From: Tepidibacter hydrothermalis
GTDB lineage: Bacteria; Bacillota; Clostridia; Peptostreptococcales; Peptostreptococcaceae
NCBI RefSeq assembly: GCF_029542625.1
Contig: NZ_CP120733.1
Coordinates: forward strand, 3,472,001-3,536,000
Direction: 5' to 3'
Length of the DNA stretch: 64,000 bases
Positions 46,882 through 55,946 of the stretch are shown in pieces. The position numbers and the translations under genes were made by a program. Under the pieces are notes generated by a model. It ran no database searches. It saw only the letters and a list, made by a program, of their open reading frames with translations, and had not been told where the DNA came from. Positions within the stretch are counted from its first letter, which is position 1; every line of letters starts with the position of its first letter.

Positions 46882-48444
46882 CTATACTATATCTTTAAAT
46901 TCATCAATCACTACTTTTTGTTTTAATTTATTTTCTTTAATATCTGATTTCACCATCTTCACAAAAGAGAATCCAGTCATTATAACTACAATACAAACTG
47001 GAATACCAAATACTAGCGAAGCCGTCTGTAAAGTTTTTAAAGGACTTCCAAGCAAGATAAATCCAATAGGGATAAGAGCCAAACTAAATGCCCATACTAA
47101 TCTAAGCCATCTTATAGGTTCACCATCTTCTCCTACTTTTGTTTGAGAATTAGCTGCAAGAATATAAGAAGCAGAATCATAAGAAGTAGCCATAAATGTA
47201 ACACTAAGAACTACTACTAAAAATATAATTAATTTCCCTAGAGGTAACGTTTCTAATATCGAAATAATAGTTTGTGGTCCGCCTAATTTGTTAAGTGTAG
47301 CTACTACATCTAATTTTCCAGAAAGTTGAAGGTCTAATCCATAGTTACCTAAAATAGCAAAGAAAAGAACACACCCAGCTGACCCATAAACTAAAGACCC
47401 CATTACCATTTGTTTAATAGTTCTACCTTTTGAAATACGAGCAATAAACATACCTAAAAACGGTGCATACGCAGCCCACCATGCCCAATAAAAAACTGTC
47501 CAACTTTGAGGAAACATTGACTTACCAGCCGGATCAAGCCATGTACTCATTCTAAAGAAATTTGTAGCTACAACACCAAGTGAAGTTGTTCCCATTTCAA
47601 TTATAAATATAGTATTTCCAGCTAGAAAAACAAATAAAATAATCCCTAAAGCCAATACTACATTTAAATCACTAAGAACTTTTATTCCTTTCTTTAATCC
47701 AGAATAAGCACTAATTCCAAAAATACATGTTACAAGAAATAGTATTCCTATTTGAAGACCAGGAGTTTCTTTAAGTCCAAATACTCTCGAAAGACCTGCG
47801 GTTACTAGTGGTGATCCAAGACCTAAACTTGTAGCAACACCACCAACAATACCAAACACGAATGAAATATCAATTAATTTTCCAACAATTCCATCAACTC
47901 TATTTCCTAATAAACCACGACAAGCTTCACTTAACTTTAAAATATTACCTTTTCTAACAAAAATAATATATCCAACAGCGCAACTTGTTACAGAATAAAT
48001 TGCCCAAGCCATAGGTCCCCAGTGGAATATACCATATGCTGCTGCCATTTCAGCAGCTTGCCACGAACCTACTTCAACTCCAAGTGGCGGAGCTTTATAA
48101 TAATAAACCCACTCGATAACTCCCCAATATACAACTCCAGCTCCTACACCAGCACAAAATAACATTGCCGACCAAGAGAAAGTGCTAAACTCTGATTTTT
48201 CTCCTTCATCGCCTAATACTATTTTCCCATATCTACTGAAAGATACCCAAAAACAAAACATTAAACAAAACAAACCAAACAAAATGAAGAAACTACCAAA
48301 TTTAGTTATTATAGCATTATTAATTAAGCTAAGTACCGCTCCACTTCTTTCTGGCATAATAATAATAGGTAATGCAACAGCTAGTAAAGCTATTAAAGCA
48401 CCGAAAAAGACAGTTTTATCTATTTTAACTTTGTTTATATCCAT
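46882..48444 (-). CDS. BCCT-family transporter (carnitine/betaine/choline type)
   Basis: 520 residues with 12 membrane helices. The BCCT signature is FYWAWWAAYAPFLGMFIARISKGRTIKQ near 320-350. AMLFCAGVGAGVVYWGVIEW near 95 is the TM3-like glycine stretch, followed by GIFHWGPMAWA. The substrate is likely a quaternary amine such as carnitine, crotonobetaine or betaine. It could be an antiporter like CaiT. It is the last gene of the five-gene cluster. Confidence 0.9.
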   Translation of the reverse strand: MDINKVKIDKTVFFGALIALLAVALPIIIMPERSGAVLSLINNAIITKFGSFFILFGLFCLMFCFWVSFSRYGKIVLGDEGEKSEFSTFSWSAMLFCAGVGAGVVYWGVIEWVYYYKAPPLGVEVGSWQAAEMAAAYGIFHWGPMAWAIYSVTSCAVGYIIFVRKGNILKLSEACRGLLGNRVDGIVGKLIDISFVFGIVGGVATSLGLGSPLVTAGLSRVFGLKETPGLQIGILFLVTCIFGISAYSGLKKGIKVLSDLNVVLALGIILFVFLAGNTIFIIEMGTTSLGVVATNFFRMSTWLDPAGKSMFPQSWTVFYWAWWAAYAPFLGMFIARISKGRTIKQMVMGSLVYGSAGCVLFFAILGNYGLDLQLSGKLDVVATLNKLGGPQTIISILETLPLGKLIIFLVVVLSVTFMATSYDSASYILAANSQTKVGEDGEPIRWLRLVWAFSLALIPIGFILLGSPLKTLQTASLVFGIPVCIVVIMTGFSFVKMVKSDIKENKLKQKVVIDEFKDIV

Positions 48445-48477
48445 TAATATTCCTCCTTATAATAATATTTATCTATT

Positions 48478-50253
48478 TTACTCATGCAATTCCAACATTC
48501 CGTTAATACATTCTTGAAGATTTAATATCATTTTATTCATTGTTTCTAAATCTTCATTATAGGCTGTGATAATCATAAATGATTTAGGGCCTACAAAATA
48601 ATAAATACCAAATCCATGCTCTTGAACAGGAGGAAAATAAAGATATTTCATATCTGGATGACCAAAAGAAGTTGTTGATAAATGATTATCACCTATAACT
48701 TTAAATGCTTCTATATTAAATAAATCTGGTTTTTTTACAATTCCGATTTCTTTACCGTAGTCTTCATATACTGATTCTAATACATATAGGTATCTGTTTA
48801 CTCCTTGTCCAGACTGACATAACTTAACACGTCTATGATGTTCATCCAACGCTTCTTTCATCATTTGATAGAGATCTTTTTTAGATTTTTCTTTTTTTAG
48901 AAACTCTTTTGCAAAACTAACACTCTCTTTTGATACAGGTCTGTTACTCTCAGTTCTTCCTCTGAAGAATCTTCTAGCATCCACTGATATATATGTGTTC
49001 TTAACACTCTCATAAGTCATATATTGTGCTACTTGAAATGCAAGATGAATAAATCCATCTCCAGAAAGAATTCCTTTTTCTTTCAGAACATCTCTAGATA
49101 ATCCATTAAAATCAACATATCTAGTTTCAAAACTATCCATGCACTTATCAAAACCGTCCTTTAAATCTAAAAGATCTTTTTTAATATCCTGTGAAAGGTC
49201 AAAAAATATCTCTTTTGCTATAGTATTTGACGTTAATTCTTCGAATACAAATGTAGTTTTTTCAATGTATTTCTTAAGTTTGTTAATGAAATAAACTTCC
49301 GTTCCACCATCTACAAAGCAATGATCTGCAATAAAAGAGAAAATACCATTCTTTGTGCAAGAGAATTGAAATCCTTTTCCATGCCAACGGTTTACATATT
49401 CCCTATTACAAGAACCATTATCCAATTCTTCATATACACCATTAACCTCTATATCATCATAATTCATCACTATAATAGCATCTTTAATTTGTTGATATGC
49501 CTTTTGATTAATCTCATTTACAAGAATCTTTTCAAGTACTTTTGCTGCTTCATCTCTATCTACGCCAATGGTTACATAGTTAGCATTTGGTACAAGTGCT
49601 TCGATATTACTTAATACAATAGTTTTAAGAGTATTTAGAATTTCACCAACTGGAACAACATTTTCATTTCTGATTACTTGTATATTATAAAGATGATTTT
49701 TATAAGAAAATACTATAAACTCTGAGCATTCATCATTGATATAGTATTCATCCATTCCTTGTTTTATATCGTTGATTGATGCTAATAATCCATGAAATTC
49801 ATCTGATGAATAACGTTTATTCTTAATCCAATATTCTCCTGCACCATTTTCCTTAAAATCTTTATATACAACAGCAGTAGAATGCATAAGTATAGCTATT
49901 CTTTCAATAACTTCGAATTTTAGAAGTTTTTCATTCTCATATATTATAGGAACATTAGTATGAGGTGTAAGAGGCGCTCGTACTAATAAGTGAGATTTAA
50001 CCCAATAGTCATAAATCCAACTATCCTCTTCCCTATTTCCTAGTTCTTGTATCTTCTCTTCTAACTTTTTAGAATCTCCTGTTATTAAAAACTCTTCTAC
50101 AGTTTTTTTAGCTTTTTCAAATTCTACTGAAGACACAAGAGGTTCAACCCATTCTAAGAACCTATCTAATGTATCTTTTAATGTGGGTATTGGATATGAT
50201 GGTAAATTATCAATATTTTTAATTGGAACATTATACTTTATAAAATCTTTCAT
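48478..50253 (-). CDS. Choline/carnitine O-acyltransferase family protein
   Basis: 591 residues. The N-terminal LPSYPIPTLKDTLDRFLEWVEPLV and the catalytic His in FIADHCFVDGGTEVYF near residue 290 (HxxxDG) are family hallmarks. The C-terminal DARRFFRGRTESNRPVS, GVNRYLYVLES and LSTTSFGHPDM resemble the conserved substrate region. Members move acyl groups between CoA and carnitine or choline. The family is mainly eukaryotic, so its presence beside a BCCT transporter in an anaerobe is unusual. The ATG follows GGAGGA. Confidence 0.85.
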   Translation of the reverse strand: MKDFIKYNVPIKNIDNLPSYPIPTLKDTLDRFLEWVEPLVSSVEFEKAKKTVEEFLITGDSKKLEEKIQELGNREEDSWIYDYWVKSHLLVRAPLTPHTNVPIIYENEKLLKFEVIERIAILMHSTAVVYKDFKENGAGEYWIKNKRYSSDEFHGLLASINDIKQGMDEYYINDECSEFIVFSYKNHLYNIQVIRNENVVPVGEILNTLKTIVLSNIEALVPNANYVTIGVDRDEAAKVLEKILVNEINQKAYQQIKDAIIVMNYDDIEVNGVYEELDNGSCNREYVNRWHGKGFQFSCTKNGIFSFIADHCFVDGGTEVYFINKLKKYIEKTTFVFEELTSNTIAKEIFFDLSQDIKKDLLDLKDGFDKCMDSFETRYVDFNGLSRDVLKEKGILSGDGFIHLAFQVAQYMTYESVKNTYISVDARRFFRGRTESNRPVSKESVSFAKEFLKKEKSKKDLYQMMKEALDEHHRRVKLCQSGQGVNRYLYVLESVYEDYGKEIGIVKKPDLFNIEAFKVIGDNHLSTTSFGHPDMKYLYFPPVQEHGFGIYYFVGPKSFMIITAYNEDLETMNKMILNLQECINGMLELHE

Positions 50254-50307
50254 TCTTCTAATCTCCTCCTATTAATTTTTTCACAACTCAAATCAAAACT
50301 ATTTTAT

Positions 50308-51471
50308 CTATCTTAATCCCAAACACTGTTCAAGCCTTATATCTTTTTGATAAAGAGTACAATAAGAATAACCTATATCTTCAATATTAGTTTTTTCTCC
50401 ATTTGAAACTTCAATTATTCTATCTAAAATTCTTTTTCCAACTTCATCTGATGATTCTAAACCTTTCATAATTCTAGTTGCATCAATATCTATATCTTCA
50501 TTTATTAAATCTTCATTTCCACTAACTCTTATAACTGGTACTATTGAATTGTTAAACCCTGCTCCTCCACTTGTCCATAAAATAAGTTGAGCTCCAGCTG
50601 CTGCAAAATGCATTCCAGATCCCCCACAAAGCATTGTTACATCTGATAGATACATTCCTGGTTTTGTAGGCTTTTCATGACCTTGCTGATTAAACTCAAG
50701 TATTCCTTGAATTGGTTTTGAACCTATCTTATTAAGTGCACCTAATGATTTTTCTTCAATAGTTGTAAGTCCTCCTACACTATTTCCAATACTCATTATT
50801 TCAGTGTCTGAACCTACTCCCCATCTTTTTTCTTCATTTGAAATTAGAGTTCTTATTTTTTTTGCAATTTCATCATTTACTGCTCTTTTGCATAATATAT
50901 CTTCACAACCAACAAGTTCCATTAATTCACCTGCTATAACTATTGCACCTTTGTCTACTAATAAATCTGCTGCTTTTCCTACACTTGGATTTGAAGCAAT
51001 ACCAGAACTTGTATCTGATCCACCGCATTTAACACCAACAACTAATTTTGAAATATCTACTGGTTGACGTTTAAAAGTTTTTGAAAAGACCTCTATTTCT
51101 TTCGCTAGTTCAATTCCTTGTGTAATCGTTTTCTTCGTTCCACCATTTTTTATACATGTTAATGATTTAGCTAATCTTCCAGTTTTATTTATAGGATCAG
51201 CTACAATTTCTGGATCAATACTCCCACATCCCATTGCCAAAACCAAAGCACCAGCAACATTAGGATTACATGCAGCATTTATAATATTACTTAAAGTTTC
51301 TTCATTTCCACCCAACATGCAAGTATAGTGATTTGTAAGAACTATTGAGTTTTCTATTTTCTCAGATATTTTTCTTGCAATCCCATCCATGCATTCATCT
51401 ACAGCAATAATTAAAATATTATTTCTAATTCCTACAGTTCCATCTTGTCTTACATATCCATTGAATTCCAT
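50308..51471 (-). CDS. UxaA/GarD-family dehydratase, large (C-terminal) subunit
   Basis: 387 residues. FNGYVRQDGTVGIRNNILI at the N-terminus, the Cys/Gly stretch VLAMGCGSID, VGVKCGGSDTSSGIASNPSVG near 150 and MLCGGSGMHFAAAGAQLILWTSG near 285 place it in the altronate/galactarate dehydratase and sulfolactate sulfo-lyase family. These eliminate water or sulfite from hydroxy acids. The substrate here is unknown. The neighbours suggest a quaternary-amine hydroxy acid. Confidence 0.88.
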   Translation of the reverse strand: MEFNGYVRQDGTVGIRNNILIIAVDECMDGIARKISEKIENSIVLTNHYTCMLGGNEETLSNIINAACNPNVAGALVLAMGCGSIDPEIVADPINKTGRLAKSLTCIKNGGTKKTITQGIELAKEIEVFSKTFKRQPVDISKLVVGVKCGGSDTSSGIASNPSVGKAADLLVDKGAIVIAGELMELVGCEDILCKRAVNDEIAKKIRTLISNEEKRWGVGSDTEIMSIGNSVGGLTTIEEKSLGALNKIGSKPIQGILEFNQQGHEKPTKPGMYLSDVTMLCGGSGMHFAAAGAQLILWTSGGAGFNNSIVPVIRVSGNEDLINEDIDIDATRIMKGLESSDEVGKRILDRIIEVSNGEKTNIEDIGYSYCTLYQKDIRLEQCLGLR

Positions 51472-51499
51472 AATCTGTACTCCTTTCAGTTAAAACCAC

Positions 51500-51850
51500 C
51501 TAATCCACTGTTATTCCTTTTTCTTCAAGTCCCATTTGTCTAACAATTTCATCTATTATAGTATCTGGAAAATTAATTCTTTCGCTTCTTACATTGTGAA
51601 CATGTACTAATTTCCCTTTTTGAATTTGTTTTGAACTTTTTCCAATTGAATATCCACATTTAGTAATTTCTATATCCGTTTCTATATTACAAATTGCAAT
51701 CTTATTACCAAACGGTATTGGATCAATAGATGTAATTACATCTAAAACTTTAGTTTTATCAGAAAGAATTTGTACTTTTTCGTTTGCCTCAATATTTTCT
51801 AAAGCAGTAGCCACATTATCACTTGAATGTTTTATTATTGCTTTTTTCAA
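51500..51850 (-). CDS. SAF-domain subunit of the UxaA-type dehydratase
   Basis: 116 residues, a stand-alone SAF domain: DNVATALENIEANEKVQI, IPFGNKIAICNI and GYSIGKSSKQIQKGKLVHVHNVRSERI. In UxaA this is the N-terminal domain of one chain; here, as in two-subunit relatives such as SuyA/SuyB, it is separate. It is the first gene after the sigma-54 promoter. Confidence 0.88.
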   Translation of the reverse strand: MKKAIIKHSSDNVATALENIEANEKVQILSDKTKVLDVITSIDPIPFGNKIAICNIETDIEITKCGYSIGKSSKQIQKGKLVHVHNVRSERINFPDTIIDEIVRQMGLEEKGITVD

Positions 51851-51976
51851 TTATTACACCTCTTTTATATTTTTACTTTTAAAAACTAAACAGTATTATT
51901 AACCCTCCTTTCAATTATTGATTTATAATCAAAAAGCGATTACTTGCACTTTTTTATCTCTACAATTATTTATAAT

Positions 51977-51994
51977 TAGCAATAATCGTGCCAA
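51977..51994 (-). promoter_or_regulatory. Sigma-54 promoter
   Basis: The minus strand reads TTGGCACG-ATTA-TTGCT, a full match to the -24/-12 consensus. It lies about 125 bp ahead of the SAF gene, downstream of the activator gene. Confidence 0.93.
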
Positions 51995-52060
51995 GTTTAA
52001 CTTTATTAGTTTTGCTAGGTTATAAAGATATATATTTTTATTTTTTCCTACAAATTCAAA

Positions 52061-52093
52061 TCATTTTTGACTCAAATCGTCATTTTCAACTCT
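52061..52093. promoter_or_regulatory. Candidate upstream activator sites (two copies)
   Basis: TCATTTTTGACTCA (52061-52074) and TCATTTTCAACTCT (52080-52093) start 19 bp apart, 70-100 bp upstream of the sigma-54 promoter. Related boxes occur before the activator gene (53757-53849). Confidence 0.65.
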
Positions 52094-52112
52094 AAATATT
52101 CTTTTAATACAT

Positions 52113-52144
52113 AAAAAAAGTACAGCTTATAGCTGTACTTTTTT
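52113..52144 (-). terminator. Terminator of the sigma-54 activator gene
   Basis: AAAAGTACAGC/GCTGTACTTTT with A7/T7 ends and a 5-nt loop at the activator stop codon. Confidence 0.92.
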
Positions 52145-53531
52145 AAGGACAATATTTTCGTATAAGCCTAGTTGCTTTTGACTGACTTATATCTAAAACT
52201 TCTGCCACTTTTCTAGAAGTTTTAAATTCTTTATATGTTTTAGTTATTAACTCTTTTTCAAATTTTTCTTTTGCTAAATCAAAAGACTTAGGGAAATAAT
52301 TATCATTTTTTGATTTTGGTTCTTCAAAAAACATTTGAGGTAAATCAGAAATTGTTATTATAGATTTTGAAGATGTAACTACTAGACGCTCAATTATATT
52401 TTCTAGTTGCCTGACATTCCCTGGCCAACTGTAAGTAACAAAAAATTCTAAACATTTCTCTGATAGAGAACAAGTATACTTGTATCTATCATTAAATTTA
52501 TTCAAAAAATAATTACTCAAAGCAATAATATCTTCATGCCTTTCTCTTAATGGAGGTATTTCAATTTCAATTACATTTAATCTCCAATATAAATCGGCTC
52601 TAAATTTCTTATCTTCTACCATTTCCATTAAATCACGATTTGTAGCTGCTATTATTCTTATATCAACTTTCTTTGCTTCTCTTCCTCCTATTGGAGTAAA
52701 CTTTTTGTCCTGAATTACATGTAAAAGCTTTGCTTGAAGCCTTAAAGACAGTTCTCCAATTTCATCTAGAAATACAGTTCCCTTATCAGCAAGTTCGACT
52801 AACCCAACTTTTCCTGTGTCACTTGCTCCAGTAAAAGCTCCTTTTACATAACCAAATAATTCTGATTCTAACAAATCTTCTGGAATAGCAGCACAGTTAA
52901 TAGTTAATAAATTCCTATTTTTCCGATTACTTTTTTTATGAATATGTTTTACTAAAACCCCCTTACCGGTACCCGATTCTCCTCTTATCAATATAGTTGA
53001 ATCTACTTTAGAAACCCTCTCTGATAGCTGAATTATTTTTTTCATTTCTTCACTTCTTGATATAATCTTATTCTCTATAAATTCAATAATATTATCTTCA
53101 AATTCATCTGTTTTATCATAATTTGATAAACCTTCTTCCAACTTTTTTCTAGCTAAATCTATTTCATGTGTTTTATCTCTAACACTCATTACTACAAGTT
53201 CAATCTCTCTATTTTTATCAAATATTGGTACTGCAGTAGTTATTATAGTTTCACCTAAATATGATTTTTGTTCAATAGTCATTCTTCTTTTTTCTTTATA
53301 TATAATAGGTAGCACAGATGGATACCAACATTTAAGATCTAATAGTTCATAGAATGTTTTTCCAATTATTTCGCACGGTTTCATCCCATAATGTCTCTCA
53401 CATGCTCTATTTACATAAATAACACGATAATTATTGTCATAAACAAAAATTTCATCGAAAGCATTATCTAAAATCTTTTTTAATATTTCATAAGTTAACT
53501 TATTTTCTAATTTATTTTCCTTATTATCCAT
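52143..53531 (-). CDS. Sigma-54-dependent activator, PAS-AAA-HTH
   Basis: 462 residues. The N-terminal PAS domain (about 20-130) contains YRVIYVNRACERHYG. The AAA+ domain has Walker A GESGTGKGVLVKHIHKKS near 190, the sigma-54 contact loop FGYVKGAFTGA near 235, Walker B VFLDEIGEL and SWPGNVRQLENI near 375. The C-terminal TyrR-type HTH is SRKVAEVLDISQSKATRLI. PAS presumably senses the pathway substrate. ATG 53531 follows GAGGTGA, so the TTG at 53537 is rejected. It controls the adjacent dehydratase-acyltransferase-BCCT operon. Confidence 0.95.
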   Translation of the reverse strand: MDNKENKLENKLTYEILKKILDNAFDEIFVYDNNYRVIYVNRACERHYGMKPCEIIGKTFYELLDLKCWYPSVLPIIYKEKRRMTIEQKSYLGETIITTAVPIFDKNREIELVVMSVRDKTHEIDLARKKLEEGLSNYDKTDEFEDNIIEFIENKIISRSEEMKKIIQLSERVSKVDSTILIRGESGTGKGVLVKHIHKKSNRKNRNLLTINCAAIPEDLLESELFGYVKGAFTGASDTGKVGLVELADKGTVFLDEIGELSLRLQAKLLHVIQDKKFTPIGGREAKKVDIRIIAATNRDLMEMVEDKKFRADLYWRLNVIEIEIPPLRERHEDIIALSNYFLNKFNDRYKYTCSLSEKCLEFFVTYSWPGNVRQLENIIERLVVTSSKSIITISDLPQMFFEEPKSKNDNYFPKSFDLAKEKFEKELITKTYKEFKTSRKVAEVLDISQSKATRLIRKYCP

Positions 53532-53756
53532 ATTCAAGTCACCTCAATAATCTACGAGTATCTATTTTTAATAATTCTATTATATACCTTTTAACATACG
53601 TTTCCCTTATTCCTTATATTTTAGCAATGTTTATGCCAAAATATAATTTTTTCGAATTTTTTAAATATTTTTTAATTCAAATCATTTAACTTACTAAATT
53701 ATACAATAAAACCAAATAATCATTTCAAATAACTTTGTTTTATATAAAAATCAATA

Positions 53757-53849
53757 TGAGTCTTTTTTGATTCAATCTTTTAATTTAAAAGACTCAATGA
53801 GTCATTTTTAACTCATTGAGTCCTTTAAATTTATATTACTCAAAAATGA
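53757..53849. promoter_or_regulatory. Cluster of TGAGTC/GACTCA boxes upstream of the activator gene
   Basis: Boxes are TGAGTCTTTTTTGATTCA (53757-53774), TCATTTTTAACTCA (53802-53815) and ACTCAAAAATGA (53838-53849). The middle box is part of a 15-bp hairpin (53788-53827). The same motif precedes the sigma-54 promoter, so the activator may bind both places. Confidence 0.55.
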
Positions 53850-53907
53850 TATAATTTCCTTAAGAATAAAAAAGGAATTTTACTATAATACGTAGAATAT
53901 ATTAGTC

Positions 53908-54063
53908 AGTGTAAGGTGCCTTTAATAGGATAATAGGGAATTAGGTTAAAAGCCTAAACGGACCCACCACTGTAATGTGAAGCTATATCCATATATCCAC
54001 TGGTTCATTCTGGGAAGGAGAATATAGCGCTGAAGCAAAGTCAGGAGACCTACCTTGCATAGT
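53908..54063 (+). promoter_or_regulatory. Cobalamin riboswitch
   Basis: The class signatures appear in order: AGGTGCC, AATAGGGAATTAGG, AAACGGACCCACCACTGTAA, GGGAAGG, and the B12 box AGTCAGGAGACCTACCTTGCA. A terminator follows directly and cobT is the target. Confidence 0.96.
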
Positions 54064-54079
54064 TGATAAGGATGAAGGT

Positions 54080-54131
54080 AAAGTCCATATCTTTAATTTT
54101 TGATGCCAAAAATTAAAGATATGGACTTTTT
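54080..54131 (+). terminator. Riboswitch-controlled terminator of cobT
   Basis: A perfect stem of about 22 bp (AAAGTCCATATCTTTAATTT and its complement) with a T5 end starts 17 bp after the B12 aptamer. Confidence 0.92.
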
Positions 54132-54141
54132 AAATTGTATA

Positions 54142-54214
54142 AAATTCGCTTTATGCTAACGCATAGCTCATGTCGCCAACGAGTCCTACGGGCTCCGTTG
54201 CTCAAAAATAGTTG
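54142..54214. repeat. REP-like intergenic repeat, copy C (cobT leader)
   Basis: It has the same core as the purE and guaB leader copies: CGCCAACGAGTCCTACGG and CTCCGTTGCTCAAAAATAG, with the arms CAACGAGTCC/GGCTCCGTTG. It lies between the riboswitch terminator and cobT, in the opposite orientation relative to its gene compared with the other two. Confidence 0.7.
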
Positions 54215-54297
54215 CAAGTTTAACTCTTTAATCAATGTTATCTATAGATTCAAAATTATATAATTGTGTTATAAATAAAAAGGGGGAAAATCAAAAT

Positions 54298-55344
54298 ATG
54301 AAACTTTTAAACGAAACAATTAATTCTATAAGCAACGTTGAGAGAAAATATATGGATTTAGCTCAACAAAGACTGGATAGTTTTTTTAAACCTATAGGAA
54401 GTCTTGGAAAATTAGAAGATATATGTGTACAACTATCTGGAATATATAGAAAGATAAATTTTGATACTTCTAAAAAAGCTATACTAGCATTTGCAGCTGA
54501 TCACGGTATTTATGAAGAAGGTGTTGCTCCAGATCCTCAAGAAATCACCAGACTTCAAATTCCTAATTTCGTAAAAGGAGTTAGTGGAGTCGGTTGTCTA
54601 GCTAAAAGCGCAAATGCAGATGTAGTTGCAGTCGATGTTGGTATAAACTGTGATGATTTAATAGATGGGGTTTTAGATTACAAAATAAGAAAAGGAACTT
54701 CTAATATGGCAAAAGGTCCTGCAATGACATACGATGAAGCTATTCGTTCGCTGGAAATAGGTATTGAATTATCCAACAAACTCATAAATGAGGGATATAC
54801 GGTACTAGGAATAGGAGAGATGGGAATAGGTAATACATCAGCAACTAGTGCTATAATATCTGTATTTACAGATTTAGATCCTTTAGATGTTACGGGAATG
54901 GGTTCAGGACTTAATAGTGATTCTATAATAAAAAAAGCAAATACAATAAAAAAAGCCATACATATCAATAACCCTATCAAAGAAGATCCTATAGATGTTC
55001 TATCTAAAATAGGTGGTTTTGAAATAGGTGCTATGGCCGGTGTTATACTAAGTGCAAGTAGTAATAATATACCCGTTGTATTAGACGGTTTCATTTCTTA
55101 TGCCGCTGCTATTATAGCATACAATCTTAATAATACAACTAAAGAATATATGATTGCATCTCATTTTTCAAAAGAAAAAGCTACAAGTAAAGCTCTTGAG
55201 CTTCTAAAACTAGAACCTATGCTTTATATGGATATGCGTCTCGGTGAGGGAAGTGGAGCAGCTCTTGCATTTAACATAATAGAGTCTGCCAATTATATGT
55301 ATAAAAATATGGTACAGCGAGATGAAATCTGTAGTATTGTTTAA
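54298..55344 (+). CDS. cobT: Nicotinate-nucleotide:dimethylbenzimidazole phosphoribosyltransferase
   Basis: CobT activates the lower ligand base for cobalamin. 348 residues. ERKYMDLAQQRLDSFFKPIGSLGKLED near the N-terminus, FAADHGIYEEGVAPDPQEIT near 78, GEMGIGNTSATSAI near 175 and the catalytic Glu in LGEGSGAALAF near 320 are conserved. ATG 54298 after GGGGGA is preferred to 54235. It is under the B12 riboswitch and no other cob genes are adjacent. Confidence 0.95.
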   Translation: MKLLNETINSISNVERKYMDLAQQRLDSFFKPIGSLGKLEDICVQLSGIYRKINFDTSKKAILAFAADHGIYEEGVAPDPQEITRLQIPNFVKGVSGVGCLAKSANADVVAVDVGINCDDLIDGVLDYKIRKGTSNMAKGPAMTYDEAIRSLEIGIELSNKLINEGYTVLGIGEMGIGNTSATSAIISVFTDLDPLDVTGMGSGLNSDSIIKKANTIKKAIHINNPIKEDPIDVLSKIGGFEIGAMAGVILSASSNNIPVVLDGFISYAAAIIAYNLNNTTKEYMIASHFSKEKATSKALELLKLEPMLYMDMRLGEGSGAALAFNIIESANYMYKNMVQRDEICSIV

Positions 55345-55348
55345 TTAT

Positions 55349-55705
55349 TTATACTAAAACCTTTTCTAATGATTCCTTTAGTCTATCGGGGTGTACAGGC
55401 TTTATTATAAAGTCTGTCGCTCCATTTTTTATAGCTTCTATAATCTTATCATGTTGACCTATATCAGATATCATTACAACTTTTGCATCTTCATCAATTT
55501 TTATTATTTCTTTCAATGCTTCTATACCATTCATTTTTGGCATAGTTATATCCATTGTAACTATATCAGGCTGTAATTGTATATATTTTTGAACAGCTTC
55601 TTTTCCATTACAAGCTTCTCCAATAACTTCAAATCCAAATTTTTGCATATTATCAAATAGAAAATTTCTCATGAAAGTCGCATCATCTACAATTAATATC
55701 TTCAT
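55349..55705 (-). CDS. cheY: CheY-like single-domain response regulator
   Basis: 118 residues, a receiver domain only. The acidic pair is in ILIVDDATFMRN, the phospho-Asp in IVTMDITMPKMNG near 54, the conserved Thr/Ser in VVMISDIGQ and the Lys in IIKPVHPDRL near 105. ATG 55705 after AAGGGTGA is chosen; the longer frame to 55765 is not. It is convergent with cobT, 4 bp away. Confidence 0.92.
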   Translation of the reverse strand: MKILIVDDATFMRNFLFDNMQKFGFEVIGEACNGKEAVQKYIQLQPDIVTMDITMPKMNGIEALKEIIKIDEDAKVVMISDIGQHDKIIEAIKNGATDFIIKPVHPDRLKESLEKVLV

Positions 55706-55946
55706 TTCTTCACCCTTCCTACTTCTCACTAGAACTATTTTACCATTTTTTTCATTGAAATTCAATTAAAGCTTGCTTATAGGGATTATACATGTGTATA
55801 TAATTTTTTTATAATTTAACAATAAACTACAGCAAATTATAATATGTTATAATTTAGAATATAATTTTTACTCTACTATTGTGGAACTAACACTATTTTT
55901 TTGATACAATATTATACATATTATTTTTTAGAAGGTGATTTTAATA

